From Caulobacter radicis (GTDB taxonomy: Bacteria; Pseudomonadota; Alphaproteobacteria; Caulobacterales; Caulobacteraceae), in contig NZ_QDKO01000032.1 of assembly GCF_003094615.1 (NCBI RefSeq), forward strand, positions 336,582 through 400,581: 64,000 nucleotides of DNA. Reading direction: 5' to 3'. The notes under the pieces are model-generated. The model saw nothing but the letters and a program-made list of their open reading frames with translations, searched no databases and was not told the origin of the DNA. The position numbers and the translations under genes were made by a program. Position 1 is the first letter of the stretch; every line of letters starts with the position of its first letter. Below, one piece after another: positions 50,494-60,848 of this stretch.

Positions 50494-50582
50494 GGCTGAA
50501 CGTCGCTCGAAGAACGCTGTTTACGGGCGCGAGTTTGGCGGTATAGCTCCACCTGCGGGAGGCTCCCGCGGGGGGAATCGAT

Positions 50583-51143
50583 TTGAAACTCATGAGGATG
50601 TCCGCCGTCGTGGCGGCGATGATGCTTGCCGCTCCGGCGGTCCAGGCCCAGACGGCCACGCCCGAGGCCGAAGCCGCCGCGGCGGCTGTGACCAAGACCG
50701 TGGTCGCGCCGGAAGGCACCGAACTGGCCATTCAGGTCGAAGACGGCTTGTCGTCGGAGACCGCCAAGACGGGCGACCGCTTCACCATCAGCCTGGCCGA
50801 GGCCGTCACCCTGCCTGACGGCACGGTGCTGCCGGCCGGCCTGAAGGGCGCGGGCGAAGTCACCCACGCCAAGAAGAAGGGGATGATGGGCAAGCCGGGC
50901 GAGTTGAACATTCGCCTGGAATACCTGCGGGCCGGTCCGGCCAAGATCAAGCTGCGCGGCCAGAAGGGCGCGGAAGGCGATGCGCGCTACGGCACGACCG
51001 TCACCCTCACCGTCCTGTTCGGTCCGCTGGGCCTGATCAAGCACGGCAAGGACGTGGAGATCAAAGCTGGCCAGCGCGTCCCGGCCTATATCGACGCCGA
51101 CGCGTCGATCCAGCTGCCGATCGCGGCGACGCCGACGACCTGA
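50583..51143 (+). CDS. secreted hypothetical protein
   Basis: 186 residues. A signal peptide (MRMSAVVAAMMLAAPAVQAQ) is followed by an Ala/Glu/Thr-rich linker and a beta-rich domain (VAPEGTELAIQVEDGLSSET, AKTGDRFTISLAEAVTLPDG, VLPAGLKGAGEVTHAKKKGM, ELNIRLEYLRAGPAKIKLRG). The sequence resembles periplasmic proteins of unknown function with a TonB- or SH3-like fold, but I cannot name the family. The TTG at 50583 has GGGGGGAATC upstream; ATG at 50592 is the alternative. A strong terminator follows. Confidence 0.8.
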   Translation: MKLMRMSAVVAAMMLAAPAVQAQTATPEAEAAAAAVTKTVVAPEGTELAIQVEDGLSSETAKTGDRFTISLAEAVTLPDGTVLPAGLKGAGEVTHAKKKGMMGKPGELNIRLEYLRAGPAKIKLRGQKGAEGDARYGTTVTLTVLFGPLGLIKHGKDVEIKAGQRVPAYIDADASIQLPIAATPTT

Positions 51144-51166
51144 GGTCGGTCGCGGCGAACAAAAGG

Positions 51167-51201
51167 AAAAGCCCGCGGCTCTCGGAGCAGCGGGCTTTTT
51201 T
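51167..51201 (+). terminator. rho-independent terminator after the secreted protein gene
   Basis: AAAAGCCCGC and GCGGGCTTTTTT pair perfectly around GGCTCTCGGAGCA, with a six-T tract. It is a good intrinsic terminator, and the A-rich left side may serve the other strand too. Confidence 0.88.
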
Positions 51202-51220
51202 CTTGTCCGGAAGGACCGGT

Positions 51221-51349
51221 TCAGTCCCGGAAATACCCACGACGCTTGCCGCGGCCGCGCAGGCGGCGGCGCAGGCGGGGTTCGATGCTGGGCCAGGCCA
51301 GCAGCGCCAGCAGGCCCAGGATGATCAAGGTGGGAAACAGCGGCGACAT
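51221..51349 (-). CDS. small membrane protein
   Basis: 42 residues: MSPLFPTLIILGLLALLAWPSI is a single hydrophobic helix, then an Arg/Lys-rich tail (RLRRRLRGRGKRRG). The topology would be N-out or a membrane-tethered basic peptide. The ribosome-binding site is weak (TTGGGTC) and longer in-frame starts exist upstream, so it is only moderately supported. It lies between the terminator and the kdp leader. Confidence 0.45.
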   Translation of the reverse strand: MSPLFPTLIILGLLALLAWPSIEPRLRRRLRGRGKRRGYFRD

Positions 51350-51574
51350 GACCCAAGAACGCGTTCGAGGTGCGAAGGCTTCCACCGTTTCGCGATTTTG
51401 CGCTGCAAACAAGGACAAAGTTTCGGCGCGGCGATAATCCTCGCAAAGCCTCCGCGTCGTCACGAAAGCGCCTTGTTCACAAGGCTGGCGGCTCAGTTAG
51501 CGGTGAAGCTTGATGGTGGTGATGGGCGTCTAGTCTCTCGCTGCATTGCAGCATCGCTGGCCCATCCACGATCT

Positions 51575-51629
51575 TTATGCGGCCCTTATGCCGCCCATAC
51601 ATCTCCCGAATGGAGCCCTTACGCGGCTT
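51575..51629 (+). promoter_or_regulatory. 11-bp-phased direct repeats, candidate KdpE site
   Basis: TTATGCGGCCC (51575-51585) is directly followed by TTATGCCGCCC (51586-51596). A third related copy, TTACGCGGCTT, starts 33 bases after the second (51619). All lie on one helical face before the kdp operon. OmpR-type regulators bind such tandem repeats. Confidence 0.5.
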
Positions 51630-51666
51630 CGTGGTCCCTTCCGCGCCAACCTGGAAGGAGGCCGAC

Positions 51667-51750
51667 ATGGCTGACATCGCATTCCTGGCGCTGGGCGGAG
51701 GGCTGTTCGTGCTCTTTGGCCTGTTCGCCGTCGCATTGAGGCGCGCATGA
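51667..51750 (+). CDS. 27-residue membrane protein at the head of the kdp operon
   Basis: 27 residues: MADIAFLALGGGLFVLFGLF followed by AVALRRA, a single membrane helix. An excellent ribosome-binding site (AAGGAGG) lies 6 bases upstream, better than that of kdpF. Its TGA overlaps the kdpF ATG (ATGA at 51747-51750), so both are co-translated. A short hydrophobic frame before kdpF is known in some other bacteria, but I do not know a characterised one; it may be a KdpF-like lipid-facing stabiliser of the pump. Confidence 0.7.
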   Translation: MADIAFLALGGGLFVLFGLFAVALRRA

Positions 51751-51839
51751 CCCTGTTCGTGAACGCGCTTTGGGGGGCCGGGGCGATCGTCGTCGCGGCC
51801 TACATGGTCACGGCCCTGATGCGGCCGGACCGGTTCTGA
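51747..51839 (+). CDS. kdpF: potassium-transporting ATPase subunit KdpF
   Basis: 30 residues with one membrane helix (MTLFVNALWGAGAIVVAAYM) and the typical C-terminal ALMRPDRF. KdpF is a small peptide that stabilises the KdpFABC complex in the inner membrane. It is translationally coupled to the 27-residue peptide before it, and kdpA starts 20 bases after it. Confidence 0.88.
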   Translation: MTLFVNALWGAGAIVVAAYMVTALMRPDRF

Positions 51840-51859
51840 CGATCCTCGGATAACCTCAA

Positions 51860-53569
51860 ATGAACTGGCAAGGATGGGCGGAGATCGCCCTGACGCTTGG
51901 CCTGGCGGTCGGCATCGGCTGGCCGCTGGGCGTCTACATGTCGCGCGTCTGGAACGGCGAGCGCACCTGGCTCGACCCGGTGCTGGCCCCGGTCGAGCGG
52001 CTCTTCTACGCCGCCGGCGGCATCGACCCGCGCAAGGGCCAGAGCTGGATCGGCTATGCCGGCGCGCTGCTGGCCTTCAACGCCGTGGGCTTCTTCCTGG
52101 TCTATGGCGTGCTGCGCCTGCAGGGCGTGCTGCCTCTGAACCCGCAAGGCTTTTCGGGGCTGTCGCCGCACCTGGCGTTCAATACCGCCGTCAGCTTCGT
52201 GACCAACACCAACTGGCAGAGCTATGGCGGCGAGACCACCATGTCGACGCTCAGCCAGATGCTGGTGCTGACGGTGCAGAACTTCGTCTCGGCCGCCACC
52301 GGCGCGGCGATCGCCGCGGCCCTGGCGCGGGGCTTCATCGCCAACAAGGGCCAGGACGTCGGCAACTTCTGGAGCGACGTGATCCGCACGACGCTGTGGG
52401 TGCTGCTGCCGCTTTGCGTGGTCGTCGCCCTCGTGCTCGCGGCCCTGGGCGTGCCCCAGACCCTGGCCGCCGGCGTCACCGCCCACACCCTCGAGGGCGG
52501 CGAGCAGAAGATTTCCCTCTTCGCCACCGCCAGCCAGCTGGCCGTCAAGCAGCTGGGCATCAACGGCGGCGGCATCTTCAACGTCAATTCGGCCCACCCG
52601 TTCGAGAACCCCACGCCGCTGACCAACCTGATCACGGCGGTGTCGATCAACGTGCTGGGCTGGGCGGCCTTCTTCGCCTTCGGCCGCAGCGTGCTGGCGA
52701 AAAAGGACGTGCGCGCCCTGGTCATCGCCGCCGCGGTGCTGCTGAGCGCCGGCGCGGCGGGCATCTACGTCACCGAAACCCAGGCCCCTCCGGCCCAGGT
52801 CGCGGCCCATGTCGACGCCTCGGTGAACATGGAAGGCAAGGAGGTCCGCTTCGGCGCTCCCTCGACCGCCGCCTGGGCGGCCATGACCACCGGCGCCTCC
52901 AACGGCTCGGTCAACGGCATGCATTCCAGCCTGATGCCCCTTGGCGGCGGCATCACCATGTTCCTGATGCAGCTGGGCGAGATCCTGCCCGGCGGCATCG
53001 GCTCGGGCGTCGCCATCATGGTCGTCATGGCCCTCTTGGCGGTGTTCGTCGCCGGCCTGATGGTGGGGCGTACGCCCGAGTATCTGGGCAAGAAGATCGA
53101 GGCCCGCGAGATCCAGTTCTCGATGCTGGCCGTGCTGGTGATCCCGCTGTTCATGCTGGGCTTCGCCGCCCTGGCCGCGATCCTGCCCGAGGCGCTGAAA
53201 GGACTGATGCACGCAGGTCCCCACGGCCTGTCTGAGATCCTCTACGCCTACGTCTCGACCACGGCCAACAACGGCTCGGCCTTCGGCGGCCTGACGGCCA
53301 ACGCCCCCTGGTGGAACACCACCCTGGGCCTGGCGATGATGTTCGGGCGCTTTGCCCCCATCGTCGCGGTGCTGGCCATCGCCGGCGCCCTGGCGGCCAA
53401 GCCCAAGCTCGCCCCCACGGCCGGCGCCATGCCGACCCACGGCGGTCTCTTCGTCGGCCTGCTGATCGGGGTGATCCTGATCCTCGGCGGCCTGCAGTTC
53501 TTCCCCGCTCTGGCGCTGGGACCGATCGTCGAGCACTTCCAGGCGCTCGCCTTCGTCGCCCAACGCTGA
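51860..53569 (+). CDS. kdpA: potassium-transporting ATPase subunit KdpA
   Basis: 569 residues, the potassium-binding channel-like subunit of the P-type KdpFABC pump in the inner membrane. It has about ten membrane helices. The four selectivity-filter repeats are recognisable in TNTNWQSYGGETTM, NGGGIFNVNSAHPFENPTPL, GASNGSVNGMHSSLMPLGGG and TANNGSAFGGLTANAPWW. The N-terminus LGLAVGIGWPLGVYMSRVW is typical. It is followed 16 bases later by kdpB. Confidence 0.96.
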   Translation: MNWQGWAEIALTLGLAVGIGWPLGVYMSRVWNGERTWLDPVLAPVERLFYAAGGIDPRKGQSWIGYAGALLAFNAVGFFLVYGVLRLQGVLPLNPQGFSGLSPHLAFNTAVSFVTNTNWQSYGGETTMSTLSQMLVLTVQNFVSAATGAAIAAALARGFIANKGQDVGNFWSDVIRTTLWVLLPLCVVVALVLAALGVPQTLAAGVTAHTLEGGEQKISLFATASQLAVKQLGINGGGIFNVNSAHPFENPTPLTNLITAVSINVLGWAAFFAFGRSVLAKKDVRALVIAAAVLLSAGAAGIYVTETQAPPAQVAAHVDASVNMEGKEVRFGAPSTAAWAAMTTGASNGSVNGMHSSLMPLGGGITMFLMQLGEILPGGIGSGVAIMVVMALLAVFVAGLMVGRTPEYLGKKIEAREIQFSMLAVLVIPLFMLGFAALAAILPEALKGLMHAGPHGLSEILYAYVSTTANNGSAFGGLTANAPWWNTTLGLAMMFGRFAPIVAVLAIAGALAAKPKLAPTAGAMPTHGGLFVGLLIGVILILGGLQFFPALALGPIVEHFQALAFVAQR

Positions 53570-53585
53570 CTGAAAGCGCACTTCC

Positions 53586-55657
<2,072 letters not shown>

Positions 55658-55658
<1 letters not shown>

Positions 55659-55759
55659 TGAAACGCCCGATCGCCCCAGGCTCGATCCTCAGGGACCTGG
55701 TCTTCGGCCTCGTGGCGATCGGGATCGTCTGCCTGGCGGCCAATCTCGGCGGCCAGTGA
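55658..55759 (+). CDS. 33-residue membrane protein between kdpB and kdpC
   Basis: 33 residues: MKRPIAPGSILRDLVFGLVA followed by IGIVCLAANLGGQ. A basic N-terminus leads into one membrane helix. The ATG overlaps the kdpB stop codon, showing translational coupling. The membrane helix and the start resemble small inner-membrane partner peptides, for example KdpF-like. It does not match kdpF or kdpC and no family is recognised. It may bind the pump or the outer-membrane protein encoded next. Confidence 0.65.
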
Positions 55760-55790
55760 TTTCTCTCTTCCTGAAAGACGAAGAATTCCA

Positions 55791-56576
55791 ATGCGCAAGT
55801 TCGCGTTTCTCGTGATCACCGCCTCGACCCTCGCCGCCACCGCCGCCTGGGCGGACGAGGCCCCGATCTGCACCGACCGCCCGACCAAGGCCAACAGCAC
55901 CTGCTCGGTCCCCAAGGGCGCCTGGCAGGTCGAGGCCGACGGGGTGAACTGGACCCAGGTGAAGGCCTCGGGCGTCAAGGCCGAGACGACCGCCGTCGCC
56001 GCCACGACGCTGAAGTACGGCCTGACCGACAGCAGCGACCTGCAGGTGACCTGGACGCCCTACCTTCAGGCCCGCGTGAAGGGACCGGGCGTCGACGACA
56101 AGACCGACGGCGTCGGCGACGTGTGGATCCGGTACAAGACCCGCGTCCATTCCGGCGACAAGGTCAGCGTCGCCCTGCTGCCCTACGTGAAGATCCCGAC
56201 GGCGGCCAAGGGCCTGGGCAATGACGAGGTGGAGGGCGGCGTGGCCGTGCCGATCAGCATCGCGCTTTCGGGCGCCACCCTGACCTTCGGGCCTCAGGTG
56301 GACCTGCTGCTCGACGCCGACGGCGACGGCCGCCACGCGGCGGTGACCAATGTCGTCAACCTGGCCCGCCCGGTCACCGACAAGCTCAGCCTGATCGGCG
56401 AGCTGTGGACCAGCACGAACTTCGACCCCGCCGACACGGTGACCCAGGTCTCGGCCGACGTCGCCGCCGCCTATCTCGTCGCGCCGACCCTGCAACTGGA
56501 CGCCGGCGCCAATTTCGGATTGAACCGCGACACTCCCGACGCGCAACTGTACGTCGGCGTCTCGAAGCGGTTCTAG
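55791..56576 (+). CDS. outer-membrane beta-barrel protein inside the kdp operon
   Basis: 261 residues. A signal peptide (MRKFAFLVITASTLAATAAW, cleavage after AWA) precedes a beta-rich body with alternating strands (VEADGVNWTQVKASGVKAET, LKYGLTDSSDLQVTWTPYLQ, GVGDVWIRYKTRVHSGDKVS, ATLTFGPQVDLLLDADGDGR) and a C-terminal Phe (LYVGVSKRF), the outer-membrane-insertion signature. It resembles the phenol-degradation MetA-type transporter family of small OM proteins. Lying between kdpB and kdpC in one operon, it may be an outer-membrane partner of high-affinity potassium uptake. This role is inferred from location. Confidence 0.78.
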   Translation: MRKFAFLVITASTLAATAAWADEAPICTDRPTKANSTCSVPKGAWQVEADGVNWTQVKASGVKAETTAVAATTLKYGLTDSSDLQVTWTPYLQARVKGPGVDDKTDGVGDVWIRYKTRVHSGDKVSVALLPYVKIPTAAKGLGNDEVEGGVAVPISIALSGATLTFGPQVDLLLDADGDGRHAAVTNVVNLARPVTDKLSLIGELWTSTNFDPADTVTQVSADVAAAYLVAPTLQLDAGANFGLNRDTPDAQLYVGVSKRF

Positions 56577-56594
56577 GAAAGGAGCTGGAAGGTC

Positions 56595-57173
56595 ATGATC
56601 TCGCACCTTCGCCCGGCCCTCGTTTCGATGGGCCTCTTCACCATCCTCCTGGGCCTGGCCTATCCGCTGGCCATCACCGGCGTGGCCCAGGCCGCGTTTC
56701 CGGCGCAGGCCAACGGCTCGCTGGTCCGCGACGCCCACGGCCAGGTCGTCGGCTCGGCGCTGATCGGCCAGGTCTTCGCCAAGCCGGGCTACCTGCACGG
56801 CCGTCCGTCGGCGGCGGGGAACGGCTATGACGCTTCGGCCTCCAGCGGCTCGAACATGGGCCCGCTGAACGACAAGCTGATCGAGCGCGAGAAGACCGAC
56901 GCCGACGCCCTGAGGGCGGAGTTTCCCGGCGCGGTCATTCCGGCCGACGCGGTCACGACGTCCGGCTCGGGCCTGGATCCGGACATCTCGCCGGCCTATG
57001 CCCGCCTGCAGGCCGGACGCATCGCGACCGCCCGCAACGCGCCGCGCGGCGAGGTGCTGGCCATGATCGACGCGGCCGTGAAACCGCCGCTGCTGGGCTT
57101 CATCGGCCAGCCGCGGGTCAATGTGCTGGACGTCAACCGGGCGCTCGACGCACGCTTCCCGATGGTCGGCTAG
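56595..57173 (+). CDS. kdpC: potassium-transporting ATPase subunit KdpC
   Basis: 192 residues. One N-terminal membrane helix (ISHLRPALVSMGLFTILLGL) then the periplasmic domain with GSALIGQVFAKPGYLHGRPS, AGNGYDASASSGSNMGPLND and GSGLDPDISPAYARLQAGRI, all family signatures. KdpC stabilises and increases the potassium affinity of the pump. It follows the outer-membrane protein gene by 18 bases and precedes kdpD by 3. Confidence 0.95.
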   Translation: MISHLRPALVSMGLFTILLGLAYPLAITGVAQAAFPAQANGSLVRDAHGQVVGSALIGQVFAKPGYLHGRPSAAGNGYDASASSGSNMGPLNDKLIEREKTDADALRAEFPGAVIPADAVTTSGSGLDPDISPAYARLQAGRIATARNAPRGEVLAMIDAAVKPPLLGFIGQPRVNVLDVNRALDARFPMVG

Positions 57174-57176
57174 CCG

Positions 57177-59891
57177 TTGGCGGGCGACCCCTCCGCATAC
57201 CCCGAGAGGGGCCGCCCCGACCCCGAGGCGCTTCTGGCGGCCGCCAACAAGGCCCGCCGGGGGCGCCTCAAGGTGTTCCTGGGCATGGCGCCGGGCGTGG
57301 GCAAGACCTACGAGATGCTGCGCGCCGCCCGCCGCCGCAAGGCGGAAGGCCTGGACGTGCTGGTCGGCGTGGTCGAGACCCACGGCCGCCGCGAGACCGA
57401 GAGCCTGCTGCGCGGCCTGGACGTGCTGCCGCGCCGCCCGGTCGAGAACCGGGGCCGCAGCTATCTGGAGTTCGACCTCGACGCGGCGCTGGAGCGGCGG
57501 CCGAAACTGCTGCTGGTCGACGAGTACGCCCACTCCAACGCGCCCGGCTCGCGCCATCCCAAGCGCTGGCAGGACGTCGAGGAGATCCTGGCGGCGGGCA
57601 TCGATGTCTGGACCACGCTGAACGTCCAGCACCTGGAAAGCCTGGTCGACGTCGTCCTACGCATCACCGGCGCCCGCCAGCGCGAGACGGTGCCCGACAG
57701 CGCGCTCGCCCGGGCCGACGACATCGAACTGATCGACATCACCCCCGACGAACTGCGCGAGCGCATGGCGGCGGGCAAGGTCTATGTGCCCGAGACAGCC
57801 CGCCTGGCCTCGGAGAACTTCTTCAAGGTCGAGAACCTGACCGCCCTGCGCGAGCTGGCCTTGCGGCGGGCGGCCCAGACGGTCGACGACCAGTTGGTCG
57901 CGGCCATGCGCGAGAAGGGCGTCGAGGGGCCGTGGGCGGCGGGCGAGCGGATCCTGGTGCTGGCCGGCGGCGACGGCATGGCCGCGGGCCTGGTGCGCGC
58001 CGGCCGGCGGCTGTCGGACATGATGATGGACGCGCCGTGGACCGTGGCCCACGTCGAGCGGCCCGACCGTCCGCCGCCGCCCGAGGCCGCCGCCGCCCGC
58101 ACCCGCGAGGCCCTGAAGCTGGCCGAGCAGCTGGGCGGCTCGACCGTCGTGCTGACCGGGACCGACGTGGTGGCCACGGTCATGGCCTGGGCCCGGCGCA
58201 ACAACGTCACCCAGATCGTCATCGGCAAATCGAAGGATTCCCGCTGGCGCGAGCTGACCGGCCGCTCGCTGGCGGCGGCGCTGCTGCGCGAGGCCCGGGG
58301 TCAGGCGATCCACGTGGTCACCGGCGCCGGCGCCGGCGGGGAGGGGGCTTCCGAGCCGTCCGCGCCCAAGCCGCGACGCTTCGACTGGCCAGCCTACCTC
58401 ACCGGCGGCGGCTTCGTGGCGGCCGCCAGCCTGGTGGCCTGGGCGCTGGACACCGCCTTCGACCGGGTGGAACTGGGGATGATCTACCTGGCCGCCGTGC
58501 TGGCGGCGGGGGTGATGCACGGCCTGCGCCCGGCCCTGGCGGCGGCGACGGCTGCCTTTGTCGTCTACAACTACTTCTTCCTGGCGCCGCGCTACAGCCT
58601 GGCCATCGGCTCGCCCACCGACGTGCTGACCCTGATCGTGTTCTGGGCCGTGGCCCTGGCCACCGGCGGGCTTGCGGGCCGCGTGCGCGACCAGGCCCTG
58701 GGCTCGCAGCGTCGGGCGGCCAGCGTGACCAGCCTGCTGGCCGCCAGCCGCACCCTGTCGGCCGCCTCGGGCAAGACCGCCGTCGCCCAGGCCCTGGCCG
58801 AGCAGGCCGCCGCCGCTTCCGGCGCGCGGGCGGTAGTGTTCCTGCCGGTCGACGGAGAGCTGGCGCCGGCGGCCGGCGCGCCGGACCTCGTCGATCTCGG
58901 AACCGGACCCATGGCCGCCGCCCGCTGGGCCTGGGAGAAGGGCGAGCCGGCCGGGGCCGGCACCGGCACCCTGCCGCAGGCCGCCTGGACCTTCTGGCCG
59001 CTGGAGGGGCTGGGCGCCCGCGCCGGCGTGGCCGGGATCGAGGCCGGCGCCCTGGCCTCGGGATCGGACGAGGAGCGGCTGCTGCTGGCCCTGCTCGACC
59101 AGGGCGCGGTGGCCCTGCAACGCGCCGAACTGGCCGCGGGCGCGGTCGAGGCCGAGGCCCTGCGCCGCTCCGACCGCTTCCGCAACGCCCTGCTGAACTC
59201 CATCAGCCACGACCTGCGCACGCCGCTGACCACGGTGCTGGGCGCGGCCACCACCCTGATCGACTATGGCGACAAGCTGTCGCCGCCGGGGCGCGCCGAT
59301 CTCGCCCTGGGGATCAAGGAAGAGGCCGAGCGCCTGAACGGCTACGTCGCCAACCTGCTGGACATGACCCGCATCGAGGGCGGCGGCCTGAAGCTGCGCA
59401 CCGACTGGATCGACGCCCGCGACGTGCTGGCGGCCGCCGCCGATCGGGTGGCGCGTCGCCTGGAGGGCCGTGTGCTGGTGCGCGACTTTCCCGAAACCCT
59501 GAGCCTCGTCCAGGCCGATCCGAACCTGCTGGAGCAGGTGGCGGTCAACATCCTGGAGAACGCCATCGCCTATAGTCCGGCTGGCGCGCGCATCGAGGTC
59601 GCCGCCTACGAGGACCGCGCCCATGTGGTCATCAGCATCGAGGACGAGGGGCGGGGCATTCCACCGGCCGACCTGGAGCGCGTGTTCGAGAAGTTCCGCC
59701 GCCTGCAGGACCCCAGCGACCGCTCGCCGAACGCCAGCCAGGGCGTCGGGCTGGGTCTCGCCATCGCCAAGGGGTTCGTCGAGGCCATGGGCGGCCGCAT
59801 CGCCGCCGCCAGCCCGATCCACGACGGCAAGGGCACGCGGATGCTGATCAGCCTGCCCAAGGGCGTCGCCACGCCCCACCATCTGCTATGA
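57177..59891 (+). CDS. kdpD: osmosensitive potassium-channel histidine kinase KdpD
   Basis: 904 residues. The N-terminal KdpD domain has a Walker-A (FLGMAPGVGKTYEMLRAARR) and LLVDEYAHSNAPGSRHPKRW. It is followed by a universal-stress-like domain, four membrane helices (about 400-500: YLTGGGFVAAASLVAWALDT, LAAATAAFVVYNYFFLAPRY), a GAF-like region, then the kinase core: H-box NSISHDLRTPLTTVLGA, N-box ILENAIAYSPAG, and DEGRGIPPADLERVFEKF. It phosphorylates KdpE when potassium is low. The TTG at 57177 lies 3 bases after the kdpC stop codon. Confidence 0.96.
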   Translation: MAGDPSAYPERGRPDPEALLAAANKARRGRLKVFLGMAPGVGKTYEMLRAARRRKAEGLDVLVGVVETHGRRETESLLRGLDVLPRRPVENRGRSYLEFDLDAALERRPKLLLVDEYAHSNAPGSRHPKRWQDVEEILAAGIDVWTTLNVQHLESLVDVVLRITGARQRETVPDSALARADDIELIDITPDELRERMAAGKVYVPETARLASENFFKVENLTALRELALRRAAQTVDDQLVAAMREKGVEGPWAAGERILVLAGGDGMAAGLVRAGRRLSDMMMDAPWTVAHVERPDRPPPPEAAAARTREALKLAEQLGGSTVVLTGTDVVATVMAWARRNNVTQIVIGKSKDSRWRELTGRSLAAALLREARGQAIHVVTGAGAGGEGASEPSAPKPRRFDWPAYLTGGGFVAAASLVAWALDTAFDRVELGMIYLAAVLAAGVMHGLRPALAAATAAFVVYNYFFLAPRYSLAIGSPTDVLTLIVFWAVALATGGLAGRVRDQALGSQRRAASVTSLLAASRTLSAASGKTAVAQALAEQAAAASGARAVVFLPVDGELAPAAGAPDLVDLGTGPMAAARWAWEKGEPAGAGTGTLPQAAWTFWPLEGLGARAGVAGIEAGALASGSDEERLLLALLDQGAVALQRAELAAGAVEAEALRRSDRFRNALLNSISHDLRTPLTTVLGAATTLIDYGDKLSPPGRADLALGIKEEAERLNGYVANLLDMTRIEGGGLKLRTDWIDARDVLAAAADRVARRLEGRVLVRDFPETLSLVQADPNLLEQVAVNILENAIAYSPAGARIEVAAYEDRAHVVISIEDEGRGIPPADLERVFEKFRRLQDPSDRSPNASQGVGLGLAIAKGFVEAMGGRIAAASPIHDGKGTRMLISLPKGVATPHHLL

Positions 59892-59898
59892 GCCGTCC

Positions 59899-60591
59899 AT
59901 GAGCGCGCTTCGCCCCCGCATCCTGGTCATCGACGACGAGCCGCAGATCCACCGGTTCCTCGGCCCCGCGCTCGACGCGGCCGGCTACGACCCGCTGCGC
60001 GCCGACGGCGGCCAGGAGGGCCTACGCGGCATCGCTCTGTGGTCGCCCGACGCCGTCGTCCTCGACCTTGGTCTGCCCGACATGGACGGCAAGGAGGTGC
60101 TGGAGAAGGCCCGCGCCTTCTATGACGGCCCGATCCTAATCCTGTCGGCCCGCGACCGCGAGATCGAGAAGATCGAGGCCCTGGACCGGGGCGCCAACGA
60201 CTATGTCGAAAAGCCGTTCGGGGTCGGCGAGCTGCTGGCGCGCCTTCGCGTGGCGCTGCGCCAGAAGGCGGCCACCCAGGCGCCGGTCGGGCCGATCCGG
60301 GCCGGGGCGGTGGAGCTGGATCTCGAAAAGCGCCTGGTCACCCGCGACGGGGCGGTGGTGAAGGTCTCGCCGCGCGAATACGAGGTGCTGGCAAGGCTGG
60401 CCATGGGGCGCGGCAAGGTGCTGACCCACAAGGAGCTGCTGACCTCGGTCTGGGGCCCCGCCCACATGCACGACACCCAGTACCTGCGGGTGTTCGTCGG
60501 CCAGTTGCGCCAGAAGCTGGAAGCCGATCCGGCCCATCCCAAGATCCTGCTGACCGAGCCGGGCGTGGGGTATCGCTTCATCGGGGACTGA
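59899..60591 (+). CDS. kdpE: KdpE response regulator
   Basis: 230 residues, OmpR/PhoB family. The receiver has the acidic pocket ILVIDDEPQIHR, phospho-acceptor Asp in AVVLDLGLPDMDGKEV and Lys in DYVEKPFGVGELLAR. The C-terminal winged helix is VKVSPREYEVLARLAMGRGK, LTHKELLTSVWGPAHMHDTQ, YLRVFVGQLRQKLEADPAHP. It activates the kdp operon under potassium limitation. The tandem repeats at 51575-51629 are good candidates for its site. It begins 7 bases after the kdpD stop. Confidence 0.95.
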   Translation: MSALRPRILVIDDEPQIHRFLGPALDAAGYDPLRADGGQEGLRGIALWSPDAVVLDLGLPDMDGKEVLEKARAFYDGPILILSARDREIEKIEALDRGANDYVEKPFGVGELLARLRVALRQKAATQAPVGPIRAGAVELDLEKRLVTRDGAVVKVSPREYEVLARLAMGRGKVLTHKELLTSVWGPAHMHDTQYLRVFVGQLRQKLEADPAHPKILLTEPGVGYRFIGD

Positions 60592-60633
60592 GGGGGCTCT
60601 TAGGCTTCTGGCAGTCTCGCCGTCGTCCGGAAT

Positions 60634-60815
60634 CCCTCTCTCTTAGAGAGAGGGAGGGGCCCATCGCGTAGCGATGGGAGGGTGAGTGGTTACACCCTCA
60701 ACCGGCGTGCCGGCGCATCGCCCGCAACAGAGCCGAGATTTCCCAAGGGCTTCGCTACCCACTCACCCTCCCACGCCTTGCGGCGCGGGCCCCTCCCTCT
60801 CTCCATGAGAGAGGG
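60634..60815. repeat. 182-bp intergenic element with long terminal inverted repeats
   Basis: The left end (CCCTCTCTCTTAGAGAGAGG then GAGGGGCCCATCGCGTAGCG, GGGAGGGTGAGTGG) is complementary to the right end (CCACTCACCCTCCCACGCC, GGGCCCCTCCCTCTCTCC, ATGAGAGAGGG). Total inverted repeats are about 55 bases. It is non-coding and separates convergent kdpE and a hybrid kinase gene. A MITE-like unit is possible; only one copy is seen here. Confidence 0.7.
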
Positions 60816-60848
60816 ATTTTATGTCAGTTCCCCACCCTTAGTGGGCGC

